Below, piece by piece: positions 1 through 10,914 of a stretch of DNA of 64,000 nucleotides. Each line of letters begins with the position of its first letter. Position 1 is the stretch's first letter. Position numbers and translations under genes: made by a program. The stretch lies in NCBI GenBank assembly GCA_019633425.1, contig WSUB01000047.1, forward strand, positions 124,001-188,000. The letters run 5' to 3'. The notes under the pieces are model-generated. The model saw only the letters and a list, made by a program, of their open reading frames with translations, made no database searches and had not been told where the DNA came from. This stretch comes from Tulasnella sp. 424. Its lineage: Eukaryota; Basidiomycota; Agaricomycetes; Cantharellales; Tulasnellaceae.

Positions 1-615
1 TCTGGTGTGGCGTGAGGAGACGGGACATACAGCTTTCAAGTCGCCATGTATGACGGGAGGATTTCGCGAATGGAGATAAGCCAAGCCGTTGAGGGTATCC
101 CGGACCTAAGAGTGGGTGGAATGAGGCGATGTACATGTCTGCAACCTCGGCCTCATGGAACGTACTAATCCCAAAAGCTTCTGAGTATCGACTTCGTTCG
201 TAGCCAAATAGTCTTTCACATTGCCATTTTTCATGTACGGAGAGATGAGATACGCCGGATCGAAATCCTCTCCGAGGTGGTAGCCGAGGAACTCGAGGAT
301 ATTTTCATGTTTGCACATTGACCAGACCATGGTCTCCCGAACGAGTCTCTACGGAAGGTTTTCAATATGCCCGCAAAATCTGACGAGTAACGATGCGTCG
401 GGACATACATATGCAGCTCGGAGTGGAAGTACTTGTGTTGTATCAACCCTAAGTTCCTTCACAACCACAGCGACCTCATCACTCTGTGAATCGCTGATTG
501 GTAACAACGTAGCTAGCTTGACCGTCCCAAACCCTCCGCTGGCAAAAGCCTTCGGCCGAACTTGAAGTCTTTCCCCAGGGATGGAATAACATTGCAGCTT
601 CGTAAGATTCTGCCT
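1..615 (-). CDS. Protein kinase domain (TKL-like), partial at left edge, apparently fused to FG nucleoporin region
   Basis: Minus-strand kinase domain cut by the window edge. Exons that join in frame: 409-615, 166-348 and 31-105, separated by introns with GT..AG ends; 1-30 begins the next intron. Exon 409-615 carries the glycine-rich loop ASGGFGTVKLA and a probable ATP-binding lysine in VVVKEL. Exon 166-348 reads RLVRETMVWSMCKHENIL then FLGYHL, matching the alpha-C/beta-4 region. Exon 31-105 ends in VIHGDLKA, the catalytic loop with Asp. This is the usual form of the expanded tyrosine-kinase-like Ser/Thr kinases of Agaricomycetes. Everything after the catalytic loop (DFG, activation segment, C-lobe) lies outside the window. 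The first kinase exon starts in phase 0 after an intron (616-670) whose upstream exon is the FG-repeat sequence, so there is no separate kinase start that I can see. The domain call is firm; the fusion is inferred from splice phase. Confidence 0.82.
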
Positions 616-670
616 CTGTAGAAACCATATTGATTACGGATCAAGACCGGTTGCTTGGCGAATCACTCAC

Positions 671-2539
671 CACAATCGAGGCACTTAACTTGACACCACT
701 TCCGGTGGTGAATGTAGTATCTTCTTCAATTGGCGTGGTCTGGGATGCGTCGGAGGCGGTCGTGGTTGCGAAGGAATTCGTGGGCGTTCCGGCGAGCAAA
801 TCGATCAAGGGCTGTGGGCTTTGACCTAGAAGTCCACCATTCAAAGCAGACCCTTGGCTTCCGAAGAAAACGCTCCCGTTGGATGCGACCGGAGTAGCAG
901 TGGTCGACCCGAATAGCCCCCCTCCAGTGCCCGTGGTAATACTTTCGAACAAACCCGACCCAGTTGGTCTTTGGCTGAAAAGCCCGGCCGTTTGCTGTTG
1001 TTGCTGCTGTTGCTGGCCAGCTGTTGAAGCGCCAAGACCGCCAAATAATCCTCCGTCAGTCTGAGCGGGGCGAGTGTTCTCTCTGAAGAGGCTGATTCCG
1101 GTTGCCAAGGTTTTTGGGGTGTTGCCAAACAGTCCTTCAATAACAGGCTCGGTAGGCTTTGGGCCGAACAAACTCCCTGCGAAAAGGCCGGTAGATTGCG
1201 GCTGCTGTTGGGGCTGCTGTTGCTGTTGATTGTTTTGAGCGAGTTGGGTTTGTTGAGCGGGTTGCTGACCGAAAACTGAAGGAGACATTAATCCTCAATA
1301 CTTGAGGATACGAATATGATACTCACGTCCACCAGTAGTCGCCTGCTGAGGCCGTTGCTGCTGAGGCTGTCTTTGCTGATGCTGGCCCAACGATCCTCCG
1401 CCGGTTCTGAAGCTGCCAGTCGTACCAAACCCGCCAGCCGCTGGCTGTTGCCGCTGCTGTGGCGTATTCTGCCCAAAGAGGCCACCCGTCGTTGCCTGAG
1501 TTTTAGTTTGACCGTTGTTGCCTGAGTTTTAGTTTGACCGTTGTTGCCGAAGAGACCTCTCGTGGGCGCAGCAGTATTTGTCGCTAGAGACACAGGGATC
1601 AGTAATCCGACCTTAACGTCCCTAGGCAACCGAACGCACCAGCGGTCGTGACAGGGATCGCCGCCGACCCAAAGGCCCCGGTTCCATCAAATCCAGTGCT
1701 TGTGGCAGTCGTCAGTTCGGCAGTGTAATATTGTAAGCGCAGTTCTTCGAAAGAGTAGTTCTTGTAGGCAGGCATGCAGGTGATGGCTTGATAAGCTACC
1801 ATCAGCGGGCCGCGCACGTCTTTTCCGAGCGTGACTTGATAGGCAGGACCTGCGGTTCCATTGATGGTACCGGAGCCAGTGTTACACAGGGATCAGTAAT
1901 CCGACCTTAACGTCCCTAGGCAACCGAACGCACCAGGGGTGGCTGTCGACCCAAAGGCCCTGGTTCCATAAAATCCAGTCCTTCTGGCAGACTTCAGTCC
2001 GGCAGTGTAATCCTGTAAGCGCAGTTCTTCGAAAGAGTGGTTCTTGTAGGCAGGCATGCAGGTGATGGCTAGATATACTACCCTCAGCCGGTCGCTCCCT
2101 TCTCGTTCGAACGTGACTTGATAGGTAGGCCTTGCGGTTCCATTGATGGTTCCTGCTGGGGTGGTACCGGAGCCAGTGTTGTCAAGGCCTGTTGTGGTGG
2201 TTGTAGCGACAGGTTTGCTTCCAAACAGTCCACCTGTAGTCGTAGTTGGAGTCGTTGAGGATCCAAATGCGCCTGAAGAAGTGGCTGGACGGCCGAAGAG
2301 ACCAGTAGCACCCGTCGTCGAGCCGAACTCTCCAACCCATTAGTTGCGGTTGTGGACGTATTTGCGGCGTCGTTGCAGCACATTAGTCAAGATTCGCTTA
2401 TTTCGCGGGCGCAAGTCGAAGGATGAAAGTTCCTACCTGTAAATCCAGTCGGCTGGGCAGGTTGTCCAAAGGTTCCTGTCGTGGGATTTTGTTCTTGCTG
2501 GTTTTGCTGAGTATCCTGACCCCAGCTTTGCCTAAACAT
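671..2539 (-). CDS. Nup98-type FG nucleoporin N-terminal region with duplicated GLEBS motif; frame broken once
   Basis: Minus-strand FG/GLFG-repeat sequence rich in Q, T and G, with many GLFG and AFG motifs. It contains a Gle2/Rae1-binding (GLEBS) segment of the Nup98/Nup116/Nup145N family, ITCMPAYKNHSFEELRLQDY, in the exon 1925-2329. A second diverged copy (KNYSFEELRLQYY) lies in exon 1631-1849. My exon model is 2437-2539 (ATG at 2539; an in-frame ATG at 2617 is possible), 1925-2329, 1631-1849, 1327-1583 and 671-1275, with all phases compatible except one. A 26-bp direct duplication at 1497-1548 shifts the frame inside exon 1327-1583; with one unit only, the reading frame runs through into the kinase. 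The autoproteolytic C-terminal domain of true Nup98 is absent; its place is taken by the kinase. Either a decaying gene, a sequencing error, or a chimaeric gene. Family call strong, gene status uncertain. Confidence 0.7.
1497..1548. repeat. 26-bp direct tandem repeat causing a frameshift
   Basis: Two exact adjacent 26-bp units (1497-1522 and 1523-1548) lie in the FG-repeat coding exon. As 26 is not a multiple of 3, the downstream frame is lost; removing one unit restores continuous FG-repeat coding and the splice phase of the next intron. Confidence 0.85.
1591..2178. repeat. Tandem duplication of a 294-bp segment covering the GLEBS exon
   Basis: The 50-bp stretch starting at 1591 recurs almost exactly at 1885 (offset 294), and similarity continues through the GLEBS-coding part. 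The copies then differ by a 15-bp indel near 2148-2163. The duplication removes the original 3' splice site of the intron in the 5' copy; an AACCGCAG at 1850-1857 (minus) offers an in-frame substitute acceptor. Confidence 0.85.
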
Positions 2540-2617
2540 CGCGATGGGTGGAGGAGTTTGATGGAGAGCGTAGGGTTTGGTTTGAGGCCGGCACGAGGTA
2601 TACATCCCACGGTTCAC

Positions 2618-3427
2618 TAGCGCTCCCGCTCATGCCGACGATCGAGTAAGCATTGTTTTTTTATAACGTATTGGTTGAGGGGGCCTTGTCTGCCCGATCA
2701 CATTAATTACCCCCGGAACTCTAAACAAGAACCCAGTCCCCTGCCTCAACTTGAAGTAATTACGTAAGAGTTGACGAACACCAAACCAACCATTCCATAT
2801 AATCCGCCAGATATACGTCGAGATATAAGAGTGAAACCGGGAAGAATGAAGAGAGAAAGAAGGAAAAAAAGGAACGCGACAAACCCATCCTGGTCAGATT
2901 CTGAAAGTTCAAGTTGGACCAAAGTGTGAAGTCCCAACTCGACGGGTGAACCCAAATGAAAAGGCCAGAGAAATATGAACCGATACGATGTGTATGTTAT
3001 GCGTGAATGCGGAGATGAGAGGAGGGCGGGGGGTAGCGGGACTAGTGGTAAGAAGGAAAAAGGTTCGCAAGGTATATATGCAGACGAAGGGGGTGGAGGG
3101 AAAAAGAACCGAAGCTATACAAAGGAAAGGGGCGGTAACAATAGATTGTTTAACTTATCTTGTGCGTTGCAAGCCGAATGACCAGAGACCAAAAATTGGA
3201 GGAGCGAGGAAGAAAAAAAACAGTTTGTGTGCGGGAGTCGTGAAGGAGCCGTCGAAAGAAGCGTGACAATGGATGAGGTGAGAGATGGTGGGGGAAAGTG
3301 GTGAGGTGGCTAGAATCGAAGGGACCACAACGAACTGATGGAAGGGCGTCAGAGCGACGACCAGTCTTCCATCAAATTCGTGTGCGCCAGCTTCCGAACC
3401 AGGACACTGCACCGCACCCTTTCCTTC
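2618..3427. other. Intergenic, no gene recognised
   Basis: Upstream region of the nucleoporin/kinase gene and downstream of the DUF7729 gene. It is purine-rich on the plus strand around 2830-3260. Short open frames here have no recognisable domain and no plausible intron structure. Confidence 0.5.
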
Positions 3428-5013
3428 TCACATCCCAACCAACCCAACCCCAACCAAAACACCCACCAAGCACGTCCACATCACGCTCAGCCAAATCATC
3501 TCCTTCCCACTGGCCAACTTGAGGCCCATCGCACCGCTCAAACTGACCCCAGAGGGTATCGTAGCGTAGTTTGCCCCGCAGACGTCGATCGCCTTTGAAG
3601 CGGCTCCAGGGTACGTCTTTGCAATGTCCAACGTCTTGTTCCCGGCCTCCGTGGCGTATATCGAGAGCAACGATTCGACGCAGGTGCTACATGATGGTGT
3701 TGTCTTGTTTGGTAGAGGTGTGCCGAGTGGGAGGGTGTAGAAGTAAAAGTCGACTGGTGAGGAGGAAGCGACCGCGTCGACTAAGCAGTACGAGTTGGTG
3801 CGTTGGTTGATCAGGCAACCTATTTGTTTCCGTGTTAACGGTTTGCAAACCATATCGTCAAAAGAGTCGTAAGCGTACCTGCTTCCCGCATAAACTGATA
3901 ATTCCTGAACCCATTCAAAGCTTCCAACGCCATCGCATTCTTAGCCTTCAAATCCAGCCCACAAACAGTATCCTTCTGGATCTCGCTCGCCAACCAACTC
4001 ATAGTACCCGTACAATCATCCGCGCTCCGGACAGTAGCACACGTTCCACCGATGACAGCCGTGAGCGTAGTCAAATTGCTCTGCGCTTGGAAAAACGCCG
4101 CGCTTGCGGGTAAGAGGAGAGACAGCGGACGGCATTGGCGGAAAGTGAGGTTCGCAAGGAGGCTGTTGGCGAACCAAGATTGACACGAGGAAGTGGTAAA
4201 GTTGTACGAGAACGTCGTGTCGAATGGTTGAGGGAAAGGTGTGGGGACTGGGTACGGTGGGTCGGGGATTGAAGGGGAGGTGGTATCGGCTGCCAATTGG
4301 ACGGCATCAAGTTCGTCCGCTCCCCGCTTATCCAACTCTTCCGAGCTTGTAGAGGACGGCGTCGGATTCCAATGATTTGATAAACCGATTCGTGGCTTGC
4401 GATTGTGATGCCCGTGCGTGCCTGGAGAACGTGATGTTCTGTTTGGGTCGTGCGAATGCCCTGCTACGTGCTCGCCGGACTCGGCCCCGAAGCCCGCGAC
4501 GGGAACGTCGGTTGAAGGTGGCTGGGGCCGTCCTGTTGATGTTGATGGTGTTCTCCACTTGAGGTTGACGTCGTAGCGGGATGAAGCGGCGGCTACGAGA
4601 ACGAGGACAATCGCCACGAGCGGGATCAATATTCGTCGCCGTGCGGACTTTGCGGAGTTGCGAGACGGGCCCGGCGGTACGCGAATGGGAGGGGGTGTTG
4701 ATGCCTTTTCGCTCAGCTCTGCGTAGATTGGTGTCGAGGGTTGAGAGTCGTCGTCTTCGTATGGGCTGTATTCGAGCTCATCTGAGGAGAGGTCGACTTG
4801 CTGGCTGAGAGGCGACGGCGGGGACTTTCGTCGTGGCGGTAGTGGACTTGGAGGCGGGGTGAACATTGACAGTGAAAAGGAGCGAAAAGAGAGTAAAGAA
4901 TGTGGTCGGCGGGATGCCAGTCGTTGTAGTTGTAGTTGTAGTCGAGGTCGAGTAGCGTTGCTCGTTGATGCTTCGCCTTCGACGTTCGGATTCGAATTCG
5001 GACTGTCCATCAT
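3428..5013 (-). CDS. DUF7729-type cell-surface protein
   Basis: Two exons on the minus strand, 3879-5013 and 3428-3819, with intron 3820-3878 (GTACGC..AATAG) joining MREAG to CLINQRT in frame. The start is taken at ATG 5013 (MMDSPNSNP); the frame is open further up to 5190. N-terminal half: proline/serine-rich cytoplasmic tail, then basic residues and one membrane segment (ILIPLVAIVLVLVAAA, about residue 140), then a low-complexity stalk. C-terminal half: a cysteine-rich extracellular domain with the Cys pattern SSCQSWF .. FRQCRPLSLLL .. GGTCAT .. DDCTGTMSW and a second cysteine block (SCSTCVESLL) in exon 2. The end is hydrophobic (LSVMWTCLVGVLVGVGLVGM), so either a second membrane segment or a GPI signal. 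This domain layout matches the fungal DUF7729 family of unknown function. Stands alone, with intergenic DNA on both sides. Confidence 0.8.
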
Positions 5014-6148
5014 TTGGAAAAAAAGCGAATAGAAGGAGCGGAAGGAAAAAACCGCCCAGTGTTGTCCAGTCCGAATTGAAGTAATAGCGAAGAGTTCGGA
5101 GAGAGCAAAAGTTAGCCGGATGCTGAGAAGATGGCAACCATCGTATGGTGTGATGCTGGGGGGAGATAGCACCAGATGGTTCTGACACACTTACCCTACG
5201 TTGGCAGAAGATACACAGCTAACCAACTAGTCGTCCTTGTCCTTGTCCTTGAGGTGCCGGAGCGAGGAAAGAGAGTGGACCGAGAAGAGGGAGAGGGAGG
5301 GGAAATGATCGACAAGCGGGCGTGCGGGAAGCAGCTCAAGTCTTTTTTCTGCGCGCGACTCGTGGGTGCTAAGAAAAGGACTTCGGGGTCCACTCGGGTA
5401 CGTCACTCAACCGTCACACTCCCCCCTTGTAACACCTTCGCCGCATTCGCAAGGCAAACTTTCCAGCTGCGGACTGAACACATCGGATGCGAATTCTTCT
5501 TCGTATGCCGGGGACGGTCAGGATAGACCCTCCCCGACGGCTTCCGCTTCCCCAGACCAAGCCTACCTAAGACTTCGGAATCCCCACACGTCAATAATAG
5601 CCGTGCTCTACCTTTGCTTGACTCGTGTTCCTCACTATGTTGTTGATTAACAAATTCGTCACGTAGTTAACGAGAACAAGTCCATATGGATTCTCAGGTA
5701 ACGGTGTGACTGCGGATTCGCTATTCGGTCGGCCCTTCATCTTGAACACTTTCCCATGGTTTAACTGTTCGACTAGGGTCGCTCTTGAGATGGGAATACC
5801 TGTCAATAGGAGGAACACGGCAGATTTGTATTGTGCCGTGTCACGTTCCTTCACTTATTTTTTTGCGCGAAGACTTGCGTGACCGATGCTTTGTGCTAAT
5901 CGTTACAAACTTGGCTCCATGGAGACGTAGTAGACGGTACAAAATCTGACGGCGCTCATCTCCATTCGGTTTCGATCCCTGTGGTTTCGTCGACTCTGAC
6001 AGGCGCGCCGCCTTTCCCTCTTGTCTATATAGTATTTTGCGCATCAGTTGCCAAGGATAAATTAAATGTGATTATTCTGAATTATAGGTTATGAATTCTA
6101 TGTCCGCTTCCAACGGGAGCTCTCTTTCCTTTACACCCTCTTCTGCTG
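5014..6148. other. Intergenic with weak minus-strand ORFs (possible relic)
   Basis: Between the DUF7729 and DUF6535 genes. Minus-strand frames at 5591-5854 (87 codons, with GIPISRATLVEQLNHGKVF) and 5841-6044 (67 codons) overlap slightly and could be pieces of one small gene or relic. I recognise no family and no convincing splice sites. The 5014-5190 part is the probable 5' leader of the DUF7729 gene. Confidence 0.35.
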
Positions 6149-8708
6149 CTAGTCGATGGCCTTGGCTGGCTCGATGACCGCGGTATCTTCAAGCTGGAGA
6201 AGCGCATTTAAGACCCGCACCACCGCTTTTGGGTGGCTCTTTTCGTCCACAGCAATATCACAGGTACCGGGCTGGCCGACAGTTCTTTGATACGCCCCTT
6301 CCACAGCGTCCCGCAACTTTGCTCCTAAAGCATTGCTTGACGGTCTCCAGCGGTCTATGTCTATGCATTCGATCGTCAACCTAGCAATGGCCTTGATGGT
6401 TCCGAGATCAAATTGAGCCTCTTCGCGCTTCACCTCTTCCCAGGTAGGTAGGAGGATCGTTCTGAGGAGGACATTGTGCATTGTCGGATGGTGCTTCCCA
6501 CCCGCAAGCTGCCCCACTTTCCCAGACCAAAACACCTTGTAAGCTTCGTCACTCATCCAAAGAGCTGGGGCCCGAAGTAGACTCTTCGCTTTCTGAACCA
6601 CTGTTGGAGTCAAGGTGCCGAGCACGTAATACGTGCCGACGTCGACGGCCTGGAACGCATCCCGAGTGTTTTCTTCCCACAACTTGAAGAGAGGTCCGAT
6701 CACCTTGCTGGAATACATCATCATATCTCTTGGAGGCCCGCTCGGGAGAGGATGGTGATCTGCATCGAGGTATCCCTTGACCTTTTTTAAGATGTGGTTT
6801 ATAAGCGCAGTGGTCCCCCAACTTTCCCCAAAACCAAAATGTTAATGAGTACGGTGAACCTCTGTTAGGCGTGAATGCACACCTTTTATCAACCATTAAT
6901 ATATGATCGGTACTTTCATCAGTCCCAAGGACGATTGCAATGGCCATAAGGGCATTTGCGATCGTGCGAGGTGGAGGCAACGGTCGTATTTCCAGTGTCC
7001 TAGTTCCGATATCGATTGCTTGATCGAGCAACTCCTTGCTCAGCTGATTTCTGTCAGAGTTGCAAAGTTTGTGAAGGATGAAATACGATGCCCATGGTAA
7101 CAGGTTGTCGGGAACACGTTGGCTTGGTTCTCGGAAAAGAGACCCTTGTATGCCAAATCGATTGCATATCTCCGCCAATAAGAATTCCAAGTCCTCTCCA
7201 ACTTTGACTTCAGAAAGCGTCGCTGCTCCGCACACTACATTCTTCGTCAGCCGCTCAGTTGGGATTGCGTAGCTCAGGCACAGGATTGCCTTGGAGAGGG
7301 TGACGGCCGTATCTTCCTTCTTAGGATTCAGGCACGGGCGGAAGTCCTGGCCACGGTGACTGAACGTGCCGTTGAGGGCGTAGATGAAACGGTGGAATAT
7401 GTGGGTAAGATCGTAACCCTTGGCCGGCCATCGGAATTCCTGGACGGTCGGAAGCGCCGCAATGAAAGTGGAATACGGATCAGTAGAGTTGGCCAGTATC
7501 CAAATGACTGAAGGAGCGTCGCGCTCTTGATCGACTGCGTCCAGGTATTCATGGCCGATGGGACGTAGGCTTTCGAATGTTTCTCTCCTGGCGCGCTTCC
7601 TCGACCCCTGTGCCGCATAATACCGAAATACGAATACTTGGACACGCGTAAACATTTTTGATAGCTGGTCCAAGACGTGGTCGACACAGGCTGAGAAGAG
7701 CTTCCTTTTGCTGGGATGGGCTCTTCGCCATCTGCGCCAACGGGTTCTGGCCTCTTTAAGCCTGGAGATTTGAGACATAATGATACGTCGAGATGCCTCA
7801 GATATGGGTGTCGAGTAAGGGCATTTGGGATTGGCGACCGACAGTATAAACATCAGTATGCCAGCGAGAGCCCCGACAGCGAACATCACCGTCACCACAA
7901 TTGCGATTTTCTTTGGCTGGGACCAAAGCATCGTGGTCATCGCGGCTCCCAGTAAGAGGATACCGACCAGCAACAGAGCGGGCAGCAGCCCTAGCACCGT
8001 CGGCACGTGCCAGTCGTGAATGGCGTCCAGCTTCTCCTGACGCGACCGCCTCCACTCATCCATGTTCCTCCAGACGTGGTCTTTCCTGTATTGCCCGAGC
8101 CAGTGTTTGCCCGAGTAGGCTCCCACCACGCCGAAAAAGAAGCATCCTAGGCTTGCGTAGAGGAGGCTCTGTGTCCAAATGACGGACTCTGAGGGACCCT
8201 CCCAAGTCGGCGGCTGGATGTTGGTGAGGGTGGTGTTTCTTGCGAGCTGGAGTATGATGATCTTTAGCAGAGCCTGCGTCGCTTCGTTGGGATCTTGGCT
8301 CAAGCTAGGCTGGAGGTATATGATAAAGCTCCCTGTAACTGCGGAAAAAAGACCCGCCTAGGGTCGTCACGGGTGTCGTGACACGTAAACATTTGAACGT
8401 GATGTTGTTCGGAGAAGCCGCTTACACATAGCACAACTAGATCAAGAGACTTGTTATGCTTTTCAAGGAAGTGAGCGTCGTAAGCTGCCGCTTCCTCCTG
8501 GTAGCGCTTCCAAAGCCGGTTTCTGTCGTTCGTGGGCGGATTGGAGGACGTATCCGGGAGCGGTTTCGGAACCTGATTGCTCCCGGCCGGGGGCTGAGTA
8601 GCAGAGTTTCTGTAAATCGCTTTCAGGTGAGGTGTATGGGGAGGCTCGAAATCTGAGGAGTACCTACATGCCAGCATCGTTCACGGCTGCAGTGGAGCCT
8701 TCGCTCAT
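6149..8708 (-). CDS. DUF6535 multi-pass membrane protein
   Basis: Four minus-strand exons: 8668-8708, 8428-8609, 6883-8332 and 6149-6821. Introns 8610-8667, 8333-8427 and 6822-6882 are all GT..AG and phase-compatible. The start at 8708 gives MSEGSTAAVNDAGI, which splices in phase to the conserved N-terminus LWKRYQEEAAAYDAHFLEKH. Membrane segments follow: VIWTQSLLYASLGCFFFGVV, then after a basic loop VLGLLPALLLVGILLLGAA and a third hydrophobic stretch, then the conserved NPKCPYSTPIS motif. This is the DUF6535 pattern, an Agaricomycete-expanded family of unknown function. The core block seems shortened: exon 2 joins exon 3 as VVL-W-SFIIY, lacking the usual AGLFSA segment, so the 8333-8427 splice deserves a check. 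The long C-terminal part (about 550 residues) is soluble and helical, with no known domain. Confidence 0.82.
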
Positions 8709-9257
8709 CGTGAACTAGATGTGTACGAGTGGTTGTGGTTTGAACTCAAATTTGGAGAGGCGATGTAGTCCCTGTTTTAATTCCACGTAGGGTGTTCCCC
8801 AAAACGGGTGGGGGGTCGGCCCTCCCAAGCAAACAAACCAGAATGGGGAACAAGTGTCATGAGCTAATCCCTCAGCCGGGTGGCCATATGCATGATCAAG
8901 GGTTTCGATTAGAAAGATTTCACTATGGTAACTACGCACTTACCTCTCTGCAAAGGCTGTTATCAGCGTAGTCCGTAGTCTGTAAGGTAGGCATCGCCCG
9001 TGTTCTCGTGGAGACGATCCGACCAACTTGAAGTAATCATCGCCTAGGAATAGCAGCACAATCCCGTGTGTAGCCGACATTAGGGAGACATACCGATATA
9101 TAGCATATTAAAATGCCGGAGAAGGAGTTCCGGCTGCTCTCAGGCTTGGATGAGTGTATCTCCGTAGCGTGAGACAAACACTCAGACGCGTGTCGGGCTT
9201 CCCCGAACCTCCACCACCACCAACAACTCAACTTCCCAACCATTCTGTAACGAAATA
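8709..9257. other. Divergent intergenic region
   Basis: Lies between the starts of the DUF6535 gene (minus) and the PITH gene (plus), so it should hold both promoters. I see no clear TATA box or shared motif. A 74-codon minus-strand frame at 8715-8939 looks non-coding. Confidence 0.4.
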
Positions 9258-10091
9258 ATGTCGGGCTGTGCAGATGACCTTACCGCTGTCGACGTCGAGC
9301 TAACTCCAACACTCCTCGGTCGAGTCGCTGGCGGGAATGCGTCAAATGTGACGAACCTTTACGGGGTCATCGACCATGACAATATATTTGGCTTGAATTT
9401 GACTGTGCCGGAGGACGCGAGGGAGATAGTGAAGACTTGGGATGCTAGAGAGACTCTCGAGAAGTGGGTCGACAGTGGCGAGGATGACGAGGTCAGCGGT
9501 GTTCTCGGTGGTTGGCACGCCGAGCTGACTAAGGACGACAGATGATCGTCCATGTGCCGTTTACGGAAAACGTTCGTATCCGAAGCGTGGTGATCAAACT
9601 AGGTACAGTTATACCACATACAAGTAGACTTTCATGGATGCTAAATCACGGGGGCGCTCTCGGTCAGGTCGGGGGGAAACGTGTCCTCGACGAGTTCGAC
9701 TCTACGTCAACTCACCACACGGAATCGACTTCTCTGACGAATCAAAACCAACACAAGACCTTTCCTTACTTGAGAATGCTGAACAAGCATTAGAGTATCC
9801 TGTCCGGGTTTCAGCTTTTGCGAGTGTCAATTCCGTGACACTCTTCTTCGTAAGCTCCTAACCACTATTCCTGCTGGTTCGGACTGATATTAATTCATTT
9901 CCACGGAATTTTAGAGTGATTCTCCGGGTGGAGAGCGAAGCCGGGTATATTATATCGGGTTCAAAGGAGAGTCGAAGCGACCGCTCAAGGAACCAGGATC
10001 CAAACTTGACTTGGCCGCTGCCAATGCAGCAGATGCACCCGTCGATAGATTAAAGGAAACAGCACCAGGAGCCCAAAGTACCATCCGGTAG
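9258..10091 (+). CDS. PITH domain-containing protein
   Basis: Four exons: 9258-9491, 9542-9602, 9668-9849 and 9915-10091, introns of 50-65 nt, all phase-compatible; product about 217 residues. The PITH domain (C-terminal proteasome-interacting domain of thioredoxin-like proteins) fills most of the protein: NLYGVIDHDNIFGLN near residue 35, IVKTWDARETLEKWVDS, then IVHVPFTENVRIRSVVIKLG, RVRLYVNSPHGIDF, and VRVSAFASVNSVTLFF followed by RVYYIGFKGE. No thioredoxin domain precedes it, so it matches the stand-alone PITH proteins (human PITHD1-like). The family is linked to proteasome association; I infer no more for this copy. The start is the first ATG and opens directly into the domain. Confidence 0.9.
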
Positions 10092-10914
10092 AGTGTCTCG
10101 GAGTAAATCCTAGCACCTTTTGGCGTTTCTCTATTCTCTGTTTTGTGACTAGTTGAAACTAGAGTATAAATTCATTCCTGAATCGACGCACGCGGGCACT
10201 TTGGCCTTTCGTGACTACTGGATTGAATTACTTTGGAGTTTAAAGGAACTGGCTCAAAGGTATTAAACTGGAAAACACGTGCCAATTGGAGAGGGACGTA
10301 AGGCAAGGGCTCGAGGGGCCCGAGGACGGTGCAAGCCTAATACCCGAAGTTGAAAGGGAATGGGAAGGAAATAGTTCTATACTAGGTAGCGTATATTGTG
10401 GATTTATTAACTTCGGTTGGCGCTGGTTATGCACACGTGGAAGGAGGGAAGGTTCAGCGAGATAGACTGTGCGGAGTTTGCGGTGATATTGCCCGGGGCC
10501 CTGACACACTATCATGAGACTCGCACTGCTGCTCTGCCTTTGACTCCTGGAAAGTGTCCAAATATATCTCACGCAAAGGGTAGTGATCCTTGTAAAACAC
10601 TGGCGTTGGATCGCGTTAACCTGTAAGTATGAATAGGGTAGGGCTCCGGTTTCGTGGTTCTTGATATTTGAATGGTGGCTTGGAGCTTCGCTGACCGAAC
10701 AGCCAATCATGATCAACAGCTGGTGATTGAATAAAAGTGATGCGAAGAGGCCTTGGTCGGCTTAGGCATGCCGAGAGCCCATTTTCAACTCAAGGGTGCA
10801 CCACTTCGGGCGCTGCAGATCGAGTACGTAACCATAACGACACAGACGAGTTTGCAAGTATATTTATAAGTTGTGCTGGCAGGTCCACCTTTTTTTATCG
10901 TCATTTAAGCAACC
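10092..10914. other. Intergenic; no gene recognised
   Basis: A 158-codon minus-strand open frame (10240-10716) has no recognisable domain and a composition typical of chance ORFs here. From about 10835 on, the sequence is the start of the 2.6-kb duplication shared with 13430 onward. Confidence 0.45.

Noticed and set aside
10240..10716. 158-codon minus-strand open frame
   Set aside because: No recognisable domain, composition like non-coding DNA, no support from splice structure or from the duplicated unit.
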